From assembly GCA_937892215.1 (NCBI GenBank), contig CALAVE010000082.1, positions 1 through 50,732 on the forward strand: 50,732 nt of DNA. The letters are read 5' to 3'. The DNA is from an uncultured Porphyromonadaceae bacterium. Lineage in GTDB: Bacteria; Bacteroidota; Bacteroidia; Bacteroidales; Muribaculaceae. Of this stretch, positions 33,761-44,900 are shown piece after piece. The notes beneath the pieces are model-generated. The model did no database searches, had not been told where the DNA came from, and was given only the letters and a program-made list of their open reading frames with translations. Every line of letters starts with the position of its first letter. Position 1 is the stretch's first letter. Position numbers and translations under genes: made by a program.

Positions 33761-35779
33761 TTACCAAATCACAGCACGCTCGCTCTCATCCAGCCACATC
33801 TTGTCGCCGGCCTTGATGTCAAACGCCTTGAAGAACGTGTCGATATTACGAAGCGTAGCGTTCACACGCCAGCGCCCCAGCGAGTGCGGGTCGCTCTTCG
33901 TCTGCTGATACTCGGCCTCCTCCGTGCTGTTCTCGGCCCAGATTCTGCCATAACTCAGGTAGAAACGCTGATCAGGCGTGAATCCGTCAACCTTCTCAGT
34001 ACTCTGACCTTCGGCAGTTTTCTTGAATGCGTCGTATGCCACACGCAGACCGCCCTGGTCTGCTATGTTCTCACCCAGTGTCAGATGACCATTGGCATGC
34101 TCGCCACGAACCACCTCTATCTTGTCAAACTGGGCAGCCAACTTCTCGGCAATCTCCTTGAAACGCTCAGCATCAGCCTCAGTCCACCAGTCCGTCATGT
34201 TACCCTTGTGGTCAAAGTTTCGGCCCTGATCGTCAAACCCGTGTGTCATCTCATGCCCTATCACCACACCTATTGCGCCGTAGTTTGTAGCATCATCGGC
34301 ATTCACGTCGAAGAACGGCGCTTGCAGTATCGCTGCCGGGAAGCATATCTCGTTGGTAGTCGGGTTATAGTATGCGTTCACTGTCTGCGGTGTCATGCCC
34401 CATTCTTCCTTGTCCACTGGCTTGCCCCACTTGTCCAGGTTACGACGGGTCTCGTACACCGACGCTGCCTTCACGTTGTCGTAGAGGGTCGCATCCGGAT
34501 CCACCGTCAGACCGCTGTAGTCACGCCACTTGTCTGGATAACCTATCTTCACGGTGAACGAATTAAGCTTCACAAGTGCGTTCACCTTGGTCTCGTCGCT
34601 CATCCACGTCAGCGCGGCGATGTGCTCCGCCAGCGACTTACGCAGGTCGCCTATCAGCTTCATCATCTTCTCCTTGCTGCCGTGTGCGAAATATTTGTTC
34701 ACATACAACTCTCCCACTGCCTCGCCAAGCAGACTGTTAGGCAGTCCCAGCGCTCGTTTCCAGCGCGGCTTGCGCTCCTGCTGGCCGCTCAGCATACGGC
34801 CGTAGAAATCAAACGATGCCTCGGCTATATCATCGCTCATGTAGCTCGTTGCGCTCTTCACCACTATTCCGCTCAGATAGTCCTTAATCTCCTGCTCCTT
34901 GAGCGTTGCCATCAGTGTGTTGGCCACTTCCATCACCTTAGGTTGCTCCAGTATCACCTGCTGCAGACCTTTCAGACCCATTCCGTCGAAGTATTCACGC
35001 CAGTTCACAGCCGGGTAGTCAGTCTGCAACTGCTCCACGGTGCGCACGTTGTACAGCTTGGTATAGTCACGAGCCTCTGCACGGCTCATCTTTGCCTCGG
35101 CAAACTTATACTCTATCTCGTAGATCGTCTTCGCCGCGCGCTTAGCTGCCGCTTTCTTGTAGCCGCACATCTCCAGCACCTTGGCCAGATATGCCTTGTA
35201 AGCCTCCTGTATCTTCTTCGACTCTGCGTCAGTGTTCAGGTAGTAGTCTCTGTCAGGCAGGCCGCTCGTTCCGGCACTCATATACACCACGTTCAGGTCA
35301 CTATTCTTCAGGTCGGTCTCAACTCCTATTCCGAAGAACGGATTGGCTATAGCCAGATGCATCTTCACCAGAAACGGTGTCAGATTTGCCTTCTTGAAAG
35401 CTGCCACCTCAGCAAGGTCTCCGTTTATCGGTGTGGTGCCTTCTTTGTTCAGACGCACGCTGTCCATCGCTAGGTTATACAGGTCAGTAACCTTCTGCCC
35501 CACGCTGCCCTTTGCATGTGTCTGCTTGCCAAGCTCGGCAAACAACTCACGCAGCTGCTCGCGGTTCTTTTCGGCTAACTCGTTAAACACTCCGTAAATC
35601 GAGTACTCGGCCGTAAGTGGATTAGCCTTCATCCAGCCGCCGCCGGCATACTCATAAAAATCCTCTCCGGGCTTCACGTTCAGGTTCATGTCCTTAACGC
35701 TCAGACCACCGGTCTTCACTTCTTGAGCAAAACTCGTAATGCCCACCATCATCATCAATATTAAAACGGTTTTTTTCAT
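33761..35779 (-). CDS. pepO: M13-family zinc metallopeptidase (neprilysin/PepO type)
   Basis: 672 residues, full length, with a signal peptide (residues 1-19). The zinc site is VIGHEMTHGFDDQGRNFD (HExxH near residue 509) with the third ligand Glu in GENIADQGGL about 58 residues later; the substrate motif NAYYNPTTNEICFPAAIL precedes it. The family's terminal CxxW is replaced by RAVIW, common in bacterial members. It cleaves small peptides in the periplasm or outside. A -7 element TAATTTTG (35804-35797, minus) precedes the start by 18 bases. Confidence 0.94.
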   Translation of the reverse strand: MKKTVLILMMMVGITSFAQEVKTGGLSVKDMNLNVKPGEDFYEYAGGGWMKANPLTAEYSIYGVFNELAEKNREQLRELFAELGKQTHAKGSVGQKVTDLYNLAMDSVRLNKEGTTPINGDLAEVAAFKKANLTPFLVKMHLAIANPFFGIGVETDLKNSDLNVVYMSAGTSGLPDRDYYLNTDAESKKIQEAYKAYLAKVLEMCGYKKAAAKRAAKTIYEIEYKFAEAKMSRAEARDYTKLYNVRTVEQLQTDYPAVNWREYFDGMGLKGLQQVILEQPKVMEVANTLMATLKEQEIKDYLSGIVVKSATSYMSDDIAEASFDFYGRMLSGQQERKPRWKRALGLPNSLLGEAVGELYVNKYFAHGSKEKMMKLIGDLRKSLAEHIAALTWMSDETKVNALVKLNSFTVKIGYPDKWRDYSGLTVDPDATLYDNVKAASVYETRRNLDKWGKPVDKEEWGMTPQTVNAYYNPTTNEICFPAAILQAPFFDVNADDATNYGAIGVVIGHEMTHGFDDQGRNFDHKGNMTDWWTEADAERFKEIAEKLAAQFDKIEVVRGEHANGHLTLGENIADQGGLRVAYDAFKKTAEGQSTEKVDGFTPDQRFYLSYGRIWAENSTEEAEYQQTKSDPHSLGRWRVNATLRNIDTFFKAFDIKAGDKMWLDESERAVIW

Positions 35780-35829
35780 ATCTCAAAATTTTTCTGCAAA
35801 ATTACTGTTTCTGTAATCCCTTGTCAATG

Positions 35830-37092
35830 CTATTTTCTGCAAGCCTCATAGCCCAGTGCCACTACCTTGTCTATCACGGTTTTGTCATCCACCGTTCCCT
35901 CCACGTAGGCTGTGCCGCTCGCAAGGTCCACTTCCACTTTTTCCACGCCTTCAAGGCTTGCAATACCGCGCTCCACACTGCTCCGGCAGTGGTTGCACAT
36001 CATTCCTTTAACTTCGAATTCTTTCATTGTTTTCGCTGTATTTTTCGACATTAATTTTATTGATTTATAATACTTTCCCACTATGGCCACCACCAGCATC
36101 GCCACCAGTGCCACGCTGCACACAGTGTTCAGCGCCGAAACTCCCATCACATGACCGTGGACATGCATTTCCGGCATGGCGCTCACAAACGTCTCGCGCA
36201 TCCCGGGCAGATAGTCCACCAGCAGACCGAAGCCCATCGCGCCCAGCACTATCACTGCCAGATATATCCACATCGTCTGCCGTCCAAGTGCTTTGCCCAC
36301 TACCAGCATCGATGCCATGTTCGCCGCCGGACCGGCCATCAGCAGCACCAGAGCACAACCGGGCGACAAGCCCTTCATCATCAGAGCGGCGGCTATCGGT
36401 ATCGACCCCGTGGCACACACATACATCGGCACAGCCACAGCCACTATCACCAGCATCGTAACCACGCTGTTACCGCCAAACCGGCTGAAAAAGTCGTCCG
36501 GCAGCAGCACCGTGATAAACGTGGCTATCACCAGGCCCAGAACCAGCCATTTGCCTATGTTCTGTAGCATCTCATAGAATCCGTAGCGGAATGTTTCCAC
36601 AATCCGCCACCGCAGCGTCTTGTCCTCAACCGTCGTGGCCGTCTCCGCCACTTCACATTCGGCCGAATCACAGCCGTCTCCTTCCATTCGTCGCTCTACC
36701 ATACCCACAATCAGGCCGCCCACAAGGGCAGTCACAAGCGCGGCTACCGGGCGCAGAACGGCAAACGGCCAACCCATCATCGAATATGTTGCACTGATGC
36801 TGTCCACTCCGGTTTGCGGAGTCGCTATCAGAAACGATGTCGATGCCGCACGCGATGCTCCGCTTTTCCTGAGCGATACTGCCGTTGGCAGCACGCCGCA
36901 CGAGCACAGCGGCAACGGAATTCCCACCAGAGCGGCGGTTACCACACTCCTCAAGCCTGTCCCCGACAGATAACGGGCATACAGCCTCTCCGGTACAAAT
37001 GCGTGCAGCACACCGGCTATCAGAAATCCAAGCATCAGGTATGGCGACATCTCGTTAAGCATCGCCAGGAACGCCCTCACATATTCCATCAT
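35830..37092 (-). CDS. Cu/Zn efflux permease, SO_0444 type, with C-terminal HMA domain
   Basis: 420 residues. The first about 330 form a two-fold repeated permease (DUF318/ArsP-like) of eight or more helices; the conserved motifs are GIPLPLCSCGVLPTAVSLRK (with the metal-binding Cys pair), SFLIATPQTGVDSI, and the second-half counterpart VPMYVCATGSIPIAAALMMK. Residues about 355-420 are a heavy-metal-associated domain with MMCNHCRSSVERGI (CxxC) and ending EVDLASGTAYVEG. It should export copper or zinc ions; the HMA domain likely delivers or senses metal. It stands 69 bases after the herA-like gene and may share its transcript. Confidence 0.9.
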   Translation of the reverse strand: MMEYVRAFLAMLNEMSPYLMLGFLIAGVLHAFVPERLYARYLSGTGLRSVVTAALVGIPLPLCSCGVLPTAVSLRKSGASRAASTSFLIATPQTGVDSISATYSMMGWPFAVLRPVAALVTALVGGLIVGMVERRMEGDGCDSAECEVAETATTVEDKTLRWRIVETFRYGFYEMLQNIGKWLVLGLVIATFITVLLPDDFFSRFGGNSVVTMLVIVAVAVPMYVCATGSIPIAAALMMKGLSPGCALVLLMAGPAANMASMLVVGKALGRQTMWIYLAVIVLGAMGFGLLVDYLPGMRETFVSAMPEMHVHGHVMGVSALNTVCSVALVAMLVVAIVGKYYKSIKLMSKNTAKTMKEFEVKGMMCNHCRSSVERGIASLEGVEKVEVDLASGTAYVEGTVDDKTVIDKVVALGYEACRK

Positions 37093-37161
37093 TTATTCGT
37101 CTCCGTCCTCTCTTTCCTGCACTGCAGCCGCTTTCTGGCAGCCGCGGCATCCTCAAAATCG

Positions 37162-38781
37162 TTATTTTATCAGGTTGCCCAGTATGTCACGAGTCAGTTC
37201 TCTGGTCACAGTCCTCGTCGCTGCCGATGTGGCGTTCTTCACCACTCTACCCGTAGCCGACGTGTTGCTCTTAGTCTTCTTCCCCGTCACCTTGTCCGAT
37301 ATGAATGAACCCAGAATCGTGCCAAGCGATGCGGTAATCGCCGTCAAGATTGCCTTGAACACTTTGCTCATCATTCCTGGCTTTGCCTTCTGTTTTGCTG
37401 CTTCTTTCTCTGCCTTTGCGGCATCGTTAGCGGCCTGTGCCTCTGCCTTTGCGGCCTCTTTCGCCGCCGTGGCTTCGGCCTGCTCGTTTGCCGCTTTCTC
37501 ACTCTCGGCCAGCAGTACTTCAAATGCCGACTCGCGGTCTATCATCTCGTCATACTTGCCATACACAGCCGAACCCTTTATCAGGTCCAGTCGCTGCCCC
37601 TCGGTAATAGCACCTATTTGGCTCAGCGGGAACAGTACTTTCGCCTTCTCCACAACGCTGGGCGCTCCCTTATCGTCCAAGAACGAAACCAGTGCCTCAC
37701 CGGTCCCCAGATTCATTATTGCCTCCTCAGTGTCAAAGTCCGGATTCTCGCGCATCGTCTTCGCTGTGGCTCTCACCGTCTCTTTATCCTTCGGTGTGAA
37801 TGCCCGCAGAGCATGCTGAACGCGGTTGCCAAGCTGACCCAGTATGTTCACCGGAATGTCCGTCGGACTCTGAGTCACAAAGTAGATTCCCACACCCTTG
37901 CTGCGTATCAGCCTTATCACCTGCTCTATCTTGTCAACCAGTGCTTTCGATGTGCCGTCAAACAGCATGTGCGCCTCGTCAAAGAAGAACACCAGCTTGG
38001 GCTTATCCATATCTCCCACCTCCGGCAGCGTAGAATACAATTCCGACAGCAGCCACAACAGGAATGTTGAGTACAACTTGGGCTGAAGCATCAGTTTGTC
38101 GGCTGCCAGCACACTCATCACTCCCTTTCCGTCTTTAACCCTCAGCAAGTCCTGAATTTCAAACGACGGCTCGCCCAGAAAATGATCAGCACCCTGACTC
38201 TCAAGTGCCAGCAACGCACGCTGTATCGCCCCGATGCTCGCGCTCGACACTATACCGTACTTGGTCGTATATTCCTTCGCATGCTCGGCCACGAAAGCCA
38301 GCATCGACCGCAGGTCCTTCAAGTCTATCAGCAACAGACCGCGCTCATCAGCTATCCTGAACACGATGTTCAGCACGCCAGCCTGCGTTTCGTTAAGTTG
38401 TAGCAACCGCGACAGCATGTCCGGACCCAACTGCGACACTGTGGCACGCATCGGATGACCCTGCTCGCCATACACGTCATAGAACACCACCGGACATGCC
38501 TCAAACTCAGGTGTCTCTAGCCCGAACTCCGGCAATCGCTTCTCTATGAACCCCGACATCGCTCCCGCCTGACTTATACCGGACAGGTCACCTTTCATAT
38601 CGGCCATAAAACAAGGCACACCGGCCTGGCCGAAACTCTCGGCCAGTACCTGCAACGTCACAGTCTTTCCTGTGCCGGTCGCTCCGGCTATCAACCCATG
38701 GCGATTAGCCATCTTTCCTACTATGCTCAACGGTCCTTTCTCACAGTGAGCCACATAAAATCCGTGTTCTTGAGTGTACAT
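37162..38781 (-). CDS. HerA-like/DUF853 ATPase
   Basis: 539 residues. An FtsK/HerA-superfamily ATPase of the DUF853 group: MANRHGLIAGATGTGKTVT (Walker A at residues 33-40), DMKGDLSGISQAG, IADERGLLLIDLKDLRSML, Walker B region KLVFFFDEAHMLF, and the arginine/sensor block IRSKGVGIYFVTQSPTDIP. After about residue 425 comes a long Ala/Lys/Glu coiled coil and a short hydrophobic, Gly/Ser-rich C-terminus (AILTAITASLGTILGSF). Role is unknown; relatives are proposed DNA or envelope translocases. It has its own promoter just upstream, and the mobile element ends beyond that. Confidence 0.9.
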   Translation of the reverse strand: MYTQEHGFYVAHCEKGPLSIVGKMANRHGLIAGATGTGKTVTLQVLAESFGQAGVPCFMADMKGDLSGISQAGAMSGFIEKRLPEFGLETPEFEACPVVFYDVYGEQGHPMRATVSQLGPDMLSRLLQLNETQAGVLNIVFRIADERGLLLIDLKDLRSMLAFVAEHAKEYTTKYGIVSSASIGAIQRALLALESQGADHFLGEPSFEIQDLLRVKDGKGVMSVLAADKLMLQPKLYSTFLLWLLSELYSTLPEVGDMDKPKLVFFFDEAHMLFDGTSKALVDKIEQVIRLIRSKGVGIYFVTQSPTDIPVNILGQLGNRVQHALRAFTPKDKETVRATAKTMRENPDFDTEEAIMNLGTGEALVSFLDDKGAPSVVEKAKVLFPLSQIGAITEGQRLDLIKGSAVYGKYDEMIDRESAFEVLLAESEKAANEQAEATAAKEAAKAEAQAANDAAKAEKEAAKQKAKPGMMSKVFKAILTAITASLGTILGSFISDKVTGKKTKSNTSATGRVVKNATSAATRTVTRELTRDILGNLIK

Positions 38782-38873
38782 ATCGTATGATTTAAAATGT
38801 TTATATTATTCTCGTTACGCTTAATTCAGGCCTCAAATCCTTGCCTACGAAACCCTTCGGCCTTCTATTCTCA

Positions 38874-38905
38874 CAAAGATAATATTTTTTTCAAAACCAA
38901 CCAAA
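38874..38905 (-). promoter_or_regulatory. Promoter of the HerA-like gene
   Basis: Minus strand: TTTG (38905-38902), 20-base spacer, TATCTTTG (38881-38874). Start near 38867, leaving a leader of about 85 bases. It lies 33 bases from the stop codon of the giant mobile-element gene. Confidence 0.75.
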
Positions 38906-38937
38906 TATTTTTCTCCAACACAGCCATTTCCGGCTCC

Positions 38938-41900
38938 TTATCCCATCGCACGACGCAAATTCGACAAGTTACCGCCTATCGCACGCATCGCCCCCAACGT
39001 CTGACGACGGTCCTCACTGTGAAGACTCGCCAACCGAGCCGCAGCAAGCGTAGTTCGCTCATCCAAACCTAAACTGCCGTCTTTCCACAAGTCCTCCGTC
39101 TCGTCACCAGGACGATACAACGTCTCACCACCTTCATATGAGTTATACGCCCCTTTATCCGCCCCTTCCCTCGCCATGGGCAGGTCATGCTCCACAGGCA
39201 GATACTCATAGTGTCCGCCCAAGTCCTTTGTGTGCAACTTGCAGTCTGCATCTATCACGCGGATTTCGCCATCATGGTCCCTGACCACATTGCTCTTCTG
39301 CAAATCGGCCACAATAATCTCGCCGTTACTGAATGATGTCTTCTCTTCATTGATGGGATGGAATCCAAGCCCTTTCATAAACTCAACTCGCTCTGATGTT
39401 GTCAATGGGGTGCTTGTCGAAAAGTCAACAGCCGCCTGACGCAATATCCTTACGAAATTGCCGTCTATCTCACCATAGCCCAGTATCTCATAGGCTGTAT
39501 CACGGAATAAACTGTTGAACAGGGGAATGTTATCTATATCCGGACGGAATCGTTTGCCCTCGGGCTTGCCCTTCGACAATTTTATCACATAGCTTCCATC
39601 CTTCGCACGATATACATCGCTATCGGTACCTCTGCCTATAGGCTCTGTGTCGGCAGTAAATGACGATATGTCCTCATACCAGTTTCCTGTGGCCTTTGCC
39701 CACGACTTCAATGCCGCCTTCTTTCGCTCTTCAATCGCTCTTCTTCCTGACGGACGAGTTCGTTCATGCGGTCGGACTGCGCTTTCAGAAATTCGTGAGA
39801 ATAGCGCATCAAGGGCCGCGATTCCCTTCTGGCTTTCAACCGCTCTTGCCACTCCCTGTGGTAATCGGTCAGATACCCGTCGTCCGTATGGATTGTTTGG
39901 TGTGACTTCATTGATGTAATCGTTTATCGCTTGCAAAGTTACATCATCAAACTCGCCCCGCAAAACTTTTTCATATATTTTTTTAGCTCGCTCTCGTCGG
40001 GATTCCTCGCGAAGCAACCTTTCTCTGCGCACGTCCTTAATATCCCTGCCGGTTATAAACGAAATCGCAAAGTCTATCGCATCATTCGTCGCCTTGCGGT
40101 CCTCTCGGCGACTCAGCTTTTTGCCTTCACTGAACAACGTCTCACCATCAAGCCCAAGCTCCACGCGCTTCGCCACGTCATGAGCATACTCTATCGGATG
40201 TTCACGCCCGCGCTCCAGACGCTCCTTGCTGCGCCACAACATGTAACGCAACTCGTTGTCGCCAAGCTCAAACCACTTAGGCAACTTCAATGAGCCAAGA
40301 AACCTGTTAAGCAGATGACGCACCTTGGCTTTCAACCACTGCCACAAGTTGCGCTCCTTGCCATTGAACTCCTCAAAAGGCTTCTCAGCCAACCGGCCAA
40401 ACAACTCATCAACAGCCGTCCGCCGGTGATGCTCATAGCTGCGCGACTTCTCACGGTTCTTCGTCACATCATCCATGAACGAACGGCCCGCAGCATCATC
40501 CACACCTTTCATCAAGTCCTCGCGCAAATGCTGATAGGTCTCGTCAAGGAACTCGTCATAGTTTTCTTCACCGACAAGTTCACGCAAACCCTTATGGGCA
40601 ATAGTCTCATGCCCGACACTGGCTTTCACATCGTCAATGTCTCTATTATTGTCAAGAACGATGTTCACCTGTCCTGTGGCTGTGTCATACCAGCCTTTGG
40701 ACTTGCGCCTACGCTCTTGCACCGCTGCATTGGGGTGTGTGATTTCGTTCACGTCCTCAATGATATTGATGTCCGTGTGCAACTTCTCACCCATCTGCTC
40801 AGCGGCACTGCGCATCATGTCGCGGTCTTCCTGCATGGTACGCTTCACCTTGGCGTTAAGTGCTTCCACCTGTTCGTCAGTAATGGCACCAGCCTGTCGC
40901 TGTTGAGGCTCACGACCTGCGGCTTCTACCATTGCATCAACCTCACTCGGTTTAAGGATGCGGTTTACTTTCATCGCGCCTGTAATAACCCAAGGGTCTG
41001 TGTTCGGGTCGGGATTGGTGCGATACCTGTATGAACCGTTTTCGGGCAGTCGTGGCAGTCCTGCAAGCGAGTGTTGGAATTTTCCGCTTGCATTCATACC
41101 GTAACTCATGGCTTCCTCTTGGTAGTCCACATCATTTGCATACTCCACTTCTGCCCACACAAAGTTTGCAGGAAACAACTCTCGCTGTCCTGTTTCGGGG
41201 TTCATGCGGTTAAACTGGAGCGCGTATGGTATCTCGCCCAAGTGCCAACCGGGACGATATGCCAACTTGCCACTACCTCCCTGTGTCCCCTTGCCACCTG
41301 CCTTAACCTGCTGGCGACCTGTCTTTGTAACACCTGCGACTGGGGCTGCATCTGCATCAAGCCACACACCTACTGGCGTAGCCTCACCGTTAGGATTGGC
41401 AACCATAGGAGGATAGAGTTTGCCATCTTTCAACACAAACACCTTATAGCCGATGCCAGTCTTTGTTGGTGGTTCGTCCTCACGGATGCGGTATTTTGCT
41501 GTGTCCTCGGTAACATCGTCGCTGTCTTCGTCGGAAAGTTGTACGCCTTTTGCTGCCTCAACAGAAGCATCCATTTCGGCATACTTGGCTTCTTTCTCTG
41601 CCATTTCTGCTTTCATCAACTCCTCATACTCGGCAAGTTTCTCTTTTGCTTGCTTCAACTCGTTGGCATACTCAAACGGTTTGCCGTCACGCGCCTCCAC
41701 TTGCTGCAACTCACCTTTGTATCTTTCTGCGGCTCTATCGGCATACTCTGCTTTCTCGCGGAAGTCGTTGCCGCTCATGACGTTGTTCACAATATCCTCC
41801 AGTGCAGACTTCAAACGCTGACCCTCTACAGGCACGTCTTCAAGTCCGAGTTCGGGGCATGAGTATGTCATTTGAGTCTTAGAGAAGAACGACAATGAGA

Positions 41901-44900
41901 GTTGCCCTTTCTCCTGCTTTTGCTCTTTACTGATAACACGATGGATATGGAAGTCAAAGCCACCGACGCTAACGGTGAGGTCGCTCTTGGCTTCGGATTT
42001 ATAACCCGATGCTGTGCGCACCTGCTCCTGCTGCTCGCGCTGCTTGCTGTTATAGTCCTTGATATAGTCAGCCATAGCGTCGAGGGTTGGGAACTTCATC
42101 TTGCCGATGGTGATACCATCATTCTTTGCGGCCTCAACTTTTGCAAGGGCTTCCTTGTTTCGCTTTGCTCGTTCCTCACTATCCTTAATGAGTGCTTTCA
42201 GACGTGGCTTCTGATTGTGAACGTATGTTTGGTCGGCTTCCCACTGCTTCTTGCGTGCCTCCAACTTCTTCACTTCTTTCTCCACCCGGTTCTTCAATAG
42301 GGCATACTGGCTACCCGACAACTGAGCCGTGATGTCACCGAACAGGTCTTGTTCCTCCTCCAGCACACGGTTCTCCATCAAGTTGCTCATAATCTTCTTG
42401 CCCTCCATGATACTGTCGGCTATCGCTCCCTTGGTCTTCAAACGCTGGTACGCGGTAACGTCGAGGCTGTCTTCCACACCGAAACGGAGTACACGAACAG
42501 GTATTCCCCATTCGTTATGCAGGTTGCCTTGACGCAATATGCGGCCATTACGCTGAGTGTAGTCCATCGGGCGGTTAGGTGCGTCAACATGGATAAGGGT
42601 GTGCAGACGCTCTTGGATGTTCACACCAGTACCAAGCGTAAAGGTGCTGCCCATGATAACACGGACTTCACCACGGTTCACCTTGTCGAAGATTTCAAGT
42701 TTCTTCTTGATACTCATGCCGGACTTCATCACGACAACTTGTGCTTCGGGGACACCTGCTTCTATGAGTTTCTTGCGAATATCCTCATACAGATTGAAAC
42801 CTGTTGCCTTGTTCTGATAGTTGTCGGCGAAGATGGCGACGGTGCCGTTATACTCCTTGGTGTCTTCAAGACTGCGCAATGTCTGACGCACGGCTTCATT
42901 GGTCTTGCTGTTCGGCTCGTCTGCTGCATCTTCAAGTACAAGACGTGCATCAACGGCGGCGGCTTTGGCAATACCATACATGACGAGAGGAATGTGGCTG
43001 TTCTCTTTCTTCTCCTTGCCACTCATCTTCTCGTAATCGTCGAGTTGGTCTTTCACGAATTTCATCACACCGCGCAGGGCTTTCGTCTGCGGCAGATAGA
43101 TGTCCTGTGCCTTTTCACCTTCCATCTTTGGTATCTTGTCGCTCACGCCTCCTGCCTCACGGGTTAGCACGGTGTCGGCGACACCTGCCCATATACGCAC
43201 AAGTTCGGGGAGGTTCACATAACCGGCAAAGCGGTTATTTTCCTTATACTTGCCGTTGGTGGCAAACTCCAGCATCTGTTGGATATTGCCGAAGTTGCGC
43301 ACGAAGTCGTCGAAATAATAGATGCCATACTCGCGCATAGTGTCGGCTGGCATGAGATAGCGCATGAACGTCCATATCTCTGCTGCGGTGTTGCTGATAG
43401 GCGTACCTGTGGCAAACACCACATTCTTGCCGTTCTTGTTCTCCAGCACGGCTTGTGTCTTCAGATACACGCCTTGCGACTTCTTACTATATGAGGGGTC
43501 AACACCTTTCACGCCGCGCTGCATGGCGGTGGCAAAACCAAGGTGTTTGTATTCGTGTGCCTCGTCGATAAGCAGGGCATCAATACCCATATCGTCGAAG
43601 TTGGCTACATCGTCAGTCTCGCGGTCGAGCATTTCCTGTGCCTTGACCATCGCGTTCTGCCTTGTCTTGGCTTCGCGTTTCTCGTCCTTTTCGGTCTTGC
43701 CACCTGCCTTACGCTCCTGCAATGCCAGTTTGAGGTCGTTGAGTTCGTCGTTAAGCTGCTCTAACTCGCGCTGGGCTTGGCGCAATACTGGGTCGCGGTC
43801 GTCGGTGGCGGCTTCACGCATCTTCTCCAGTACCATCATCTTCTCCTCCACCTTGTCCTCGATAAAGCGGATTTGACGTTCCTCGCTGTCGGGGATGCGC
43901 TCAAACACAGACTGAGGCACCACAATCATGTCCCAATCGTTGTAACGTATCTTGGCATAAAAGTTACGTCTTCCCTCTGCGTTGCGGTCTGCATCTTCAA
44001 GGGTCAGTATCTTGGCGTTGGGGTAGAGTGCCTTTGCGCTGGCAACAAACTGTCCTACGGTGGCGTTCTGCACAACAATCATTGGCTTGCGTGCTGTACC
44101 AAGACGGCGCATTTCCATTGCTGTGCTGATAAGGGTGTAGGTCTTTCCTGTTCCTACCTCATGAGCCAGCATCAGCGGTTGTGTCGTAGCACGGATAACG
44201 GCTTTTGCCTGGTGAGGACGCAACTTGAAAGGCTTGCCGTTCACAACAGTGGCTGCACCTCCGAAATGCTCCGGCACAAACTCGTCGGGAATTTCCTTTG
44301 GTACACTGTTGTTGAACAGTTCATTATAGACGCGCTCCATGCGTTCCGACATTTCGGGGTCGCCCTGCATCTTGCCACGCGCCCAATCCTTGAAGTCTTG
44401 GCGTATTTCGTCTATCTTGTTGGCACAAGCCATCGTTGCTTCTTTATCCACAATGGTCTCTGTGGTCTTGCTGCTTCCGTAGCCAGTTGAGATAGTCTTG
44501 GTAACGCTGATGCTCTTGCAGGTGATAGCAGATTTGATAAGTTCATGTCCGAGAATGGTCTTGTCACACTTCTCACTGATAACACCCATTGCCTTGTTCT
44601 GCTCGGTGTTTGTATAGTATGGCTCACTCATTATCCATGTGCCACCTGCATTTGTCAACTTCACGTCAAGCCCGGTGCGCTCCTTTACGAAATCTTCATA
44701 AAGTTTCGGCTCAACCCATGATGAGCCAAGCGTAAACTCGATGAGGTGCGCAGGAATGTTCATCGGGATAACACGCTCCAGTGCTTTGATATTTGCGTCA
44801 TAGCGTCCGTCGGTGTTGTTCTCTTGGGCTTGGCGCAACTTCTCACGGACATTGCCACTGAGATATTCATACGACACTTCCATTTCGGTTGTGGTCGGGT

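Noticed and set aside
33884..35473. A 529-residue open frame on the plus strand opposite the M13 peptidase gene.
   Set aside because: Its translation is rich in His, Cys, Leu and Val without any domain, and the opposite strand has a full peptidase with all zinc ligands. It is an antisense shadow.
37093..37161. A GC-rich hairpin between the HerA-like gene and the Cu/Zn permease gene.
   Set aside because: It lacks a T run on the minus strand and could simply be a chance pairing, so I do not call a terminator.
39708..39911. A 67-residue alternative frame with helix-like composition inside the giant gene (minus strand).
   Set aside because: The giant frame over the same bases also reads as a normal domain sequence (ALFSRISESAVR, RRAIEERKKAALKSW), so the second frame is most likely a shadow rich in Arg/Glu.
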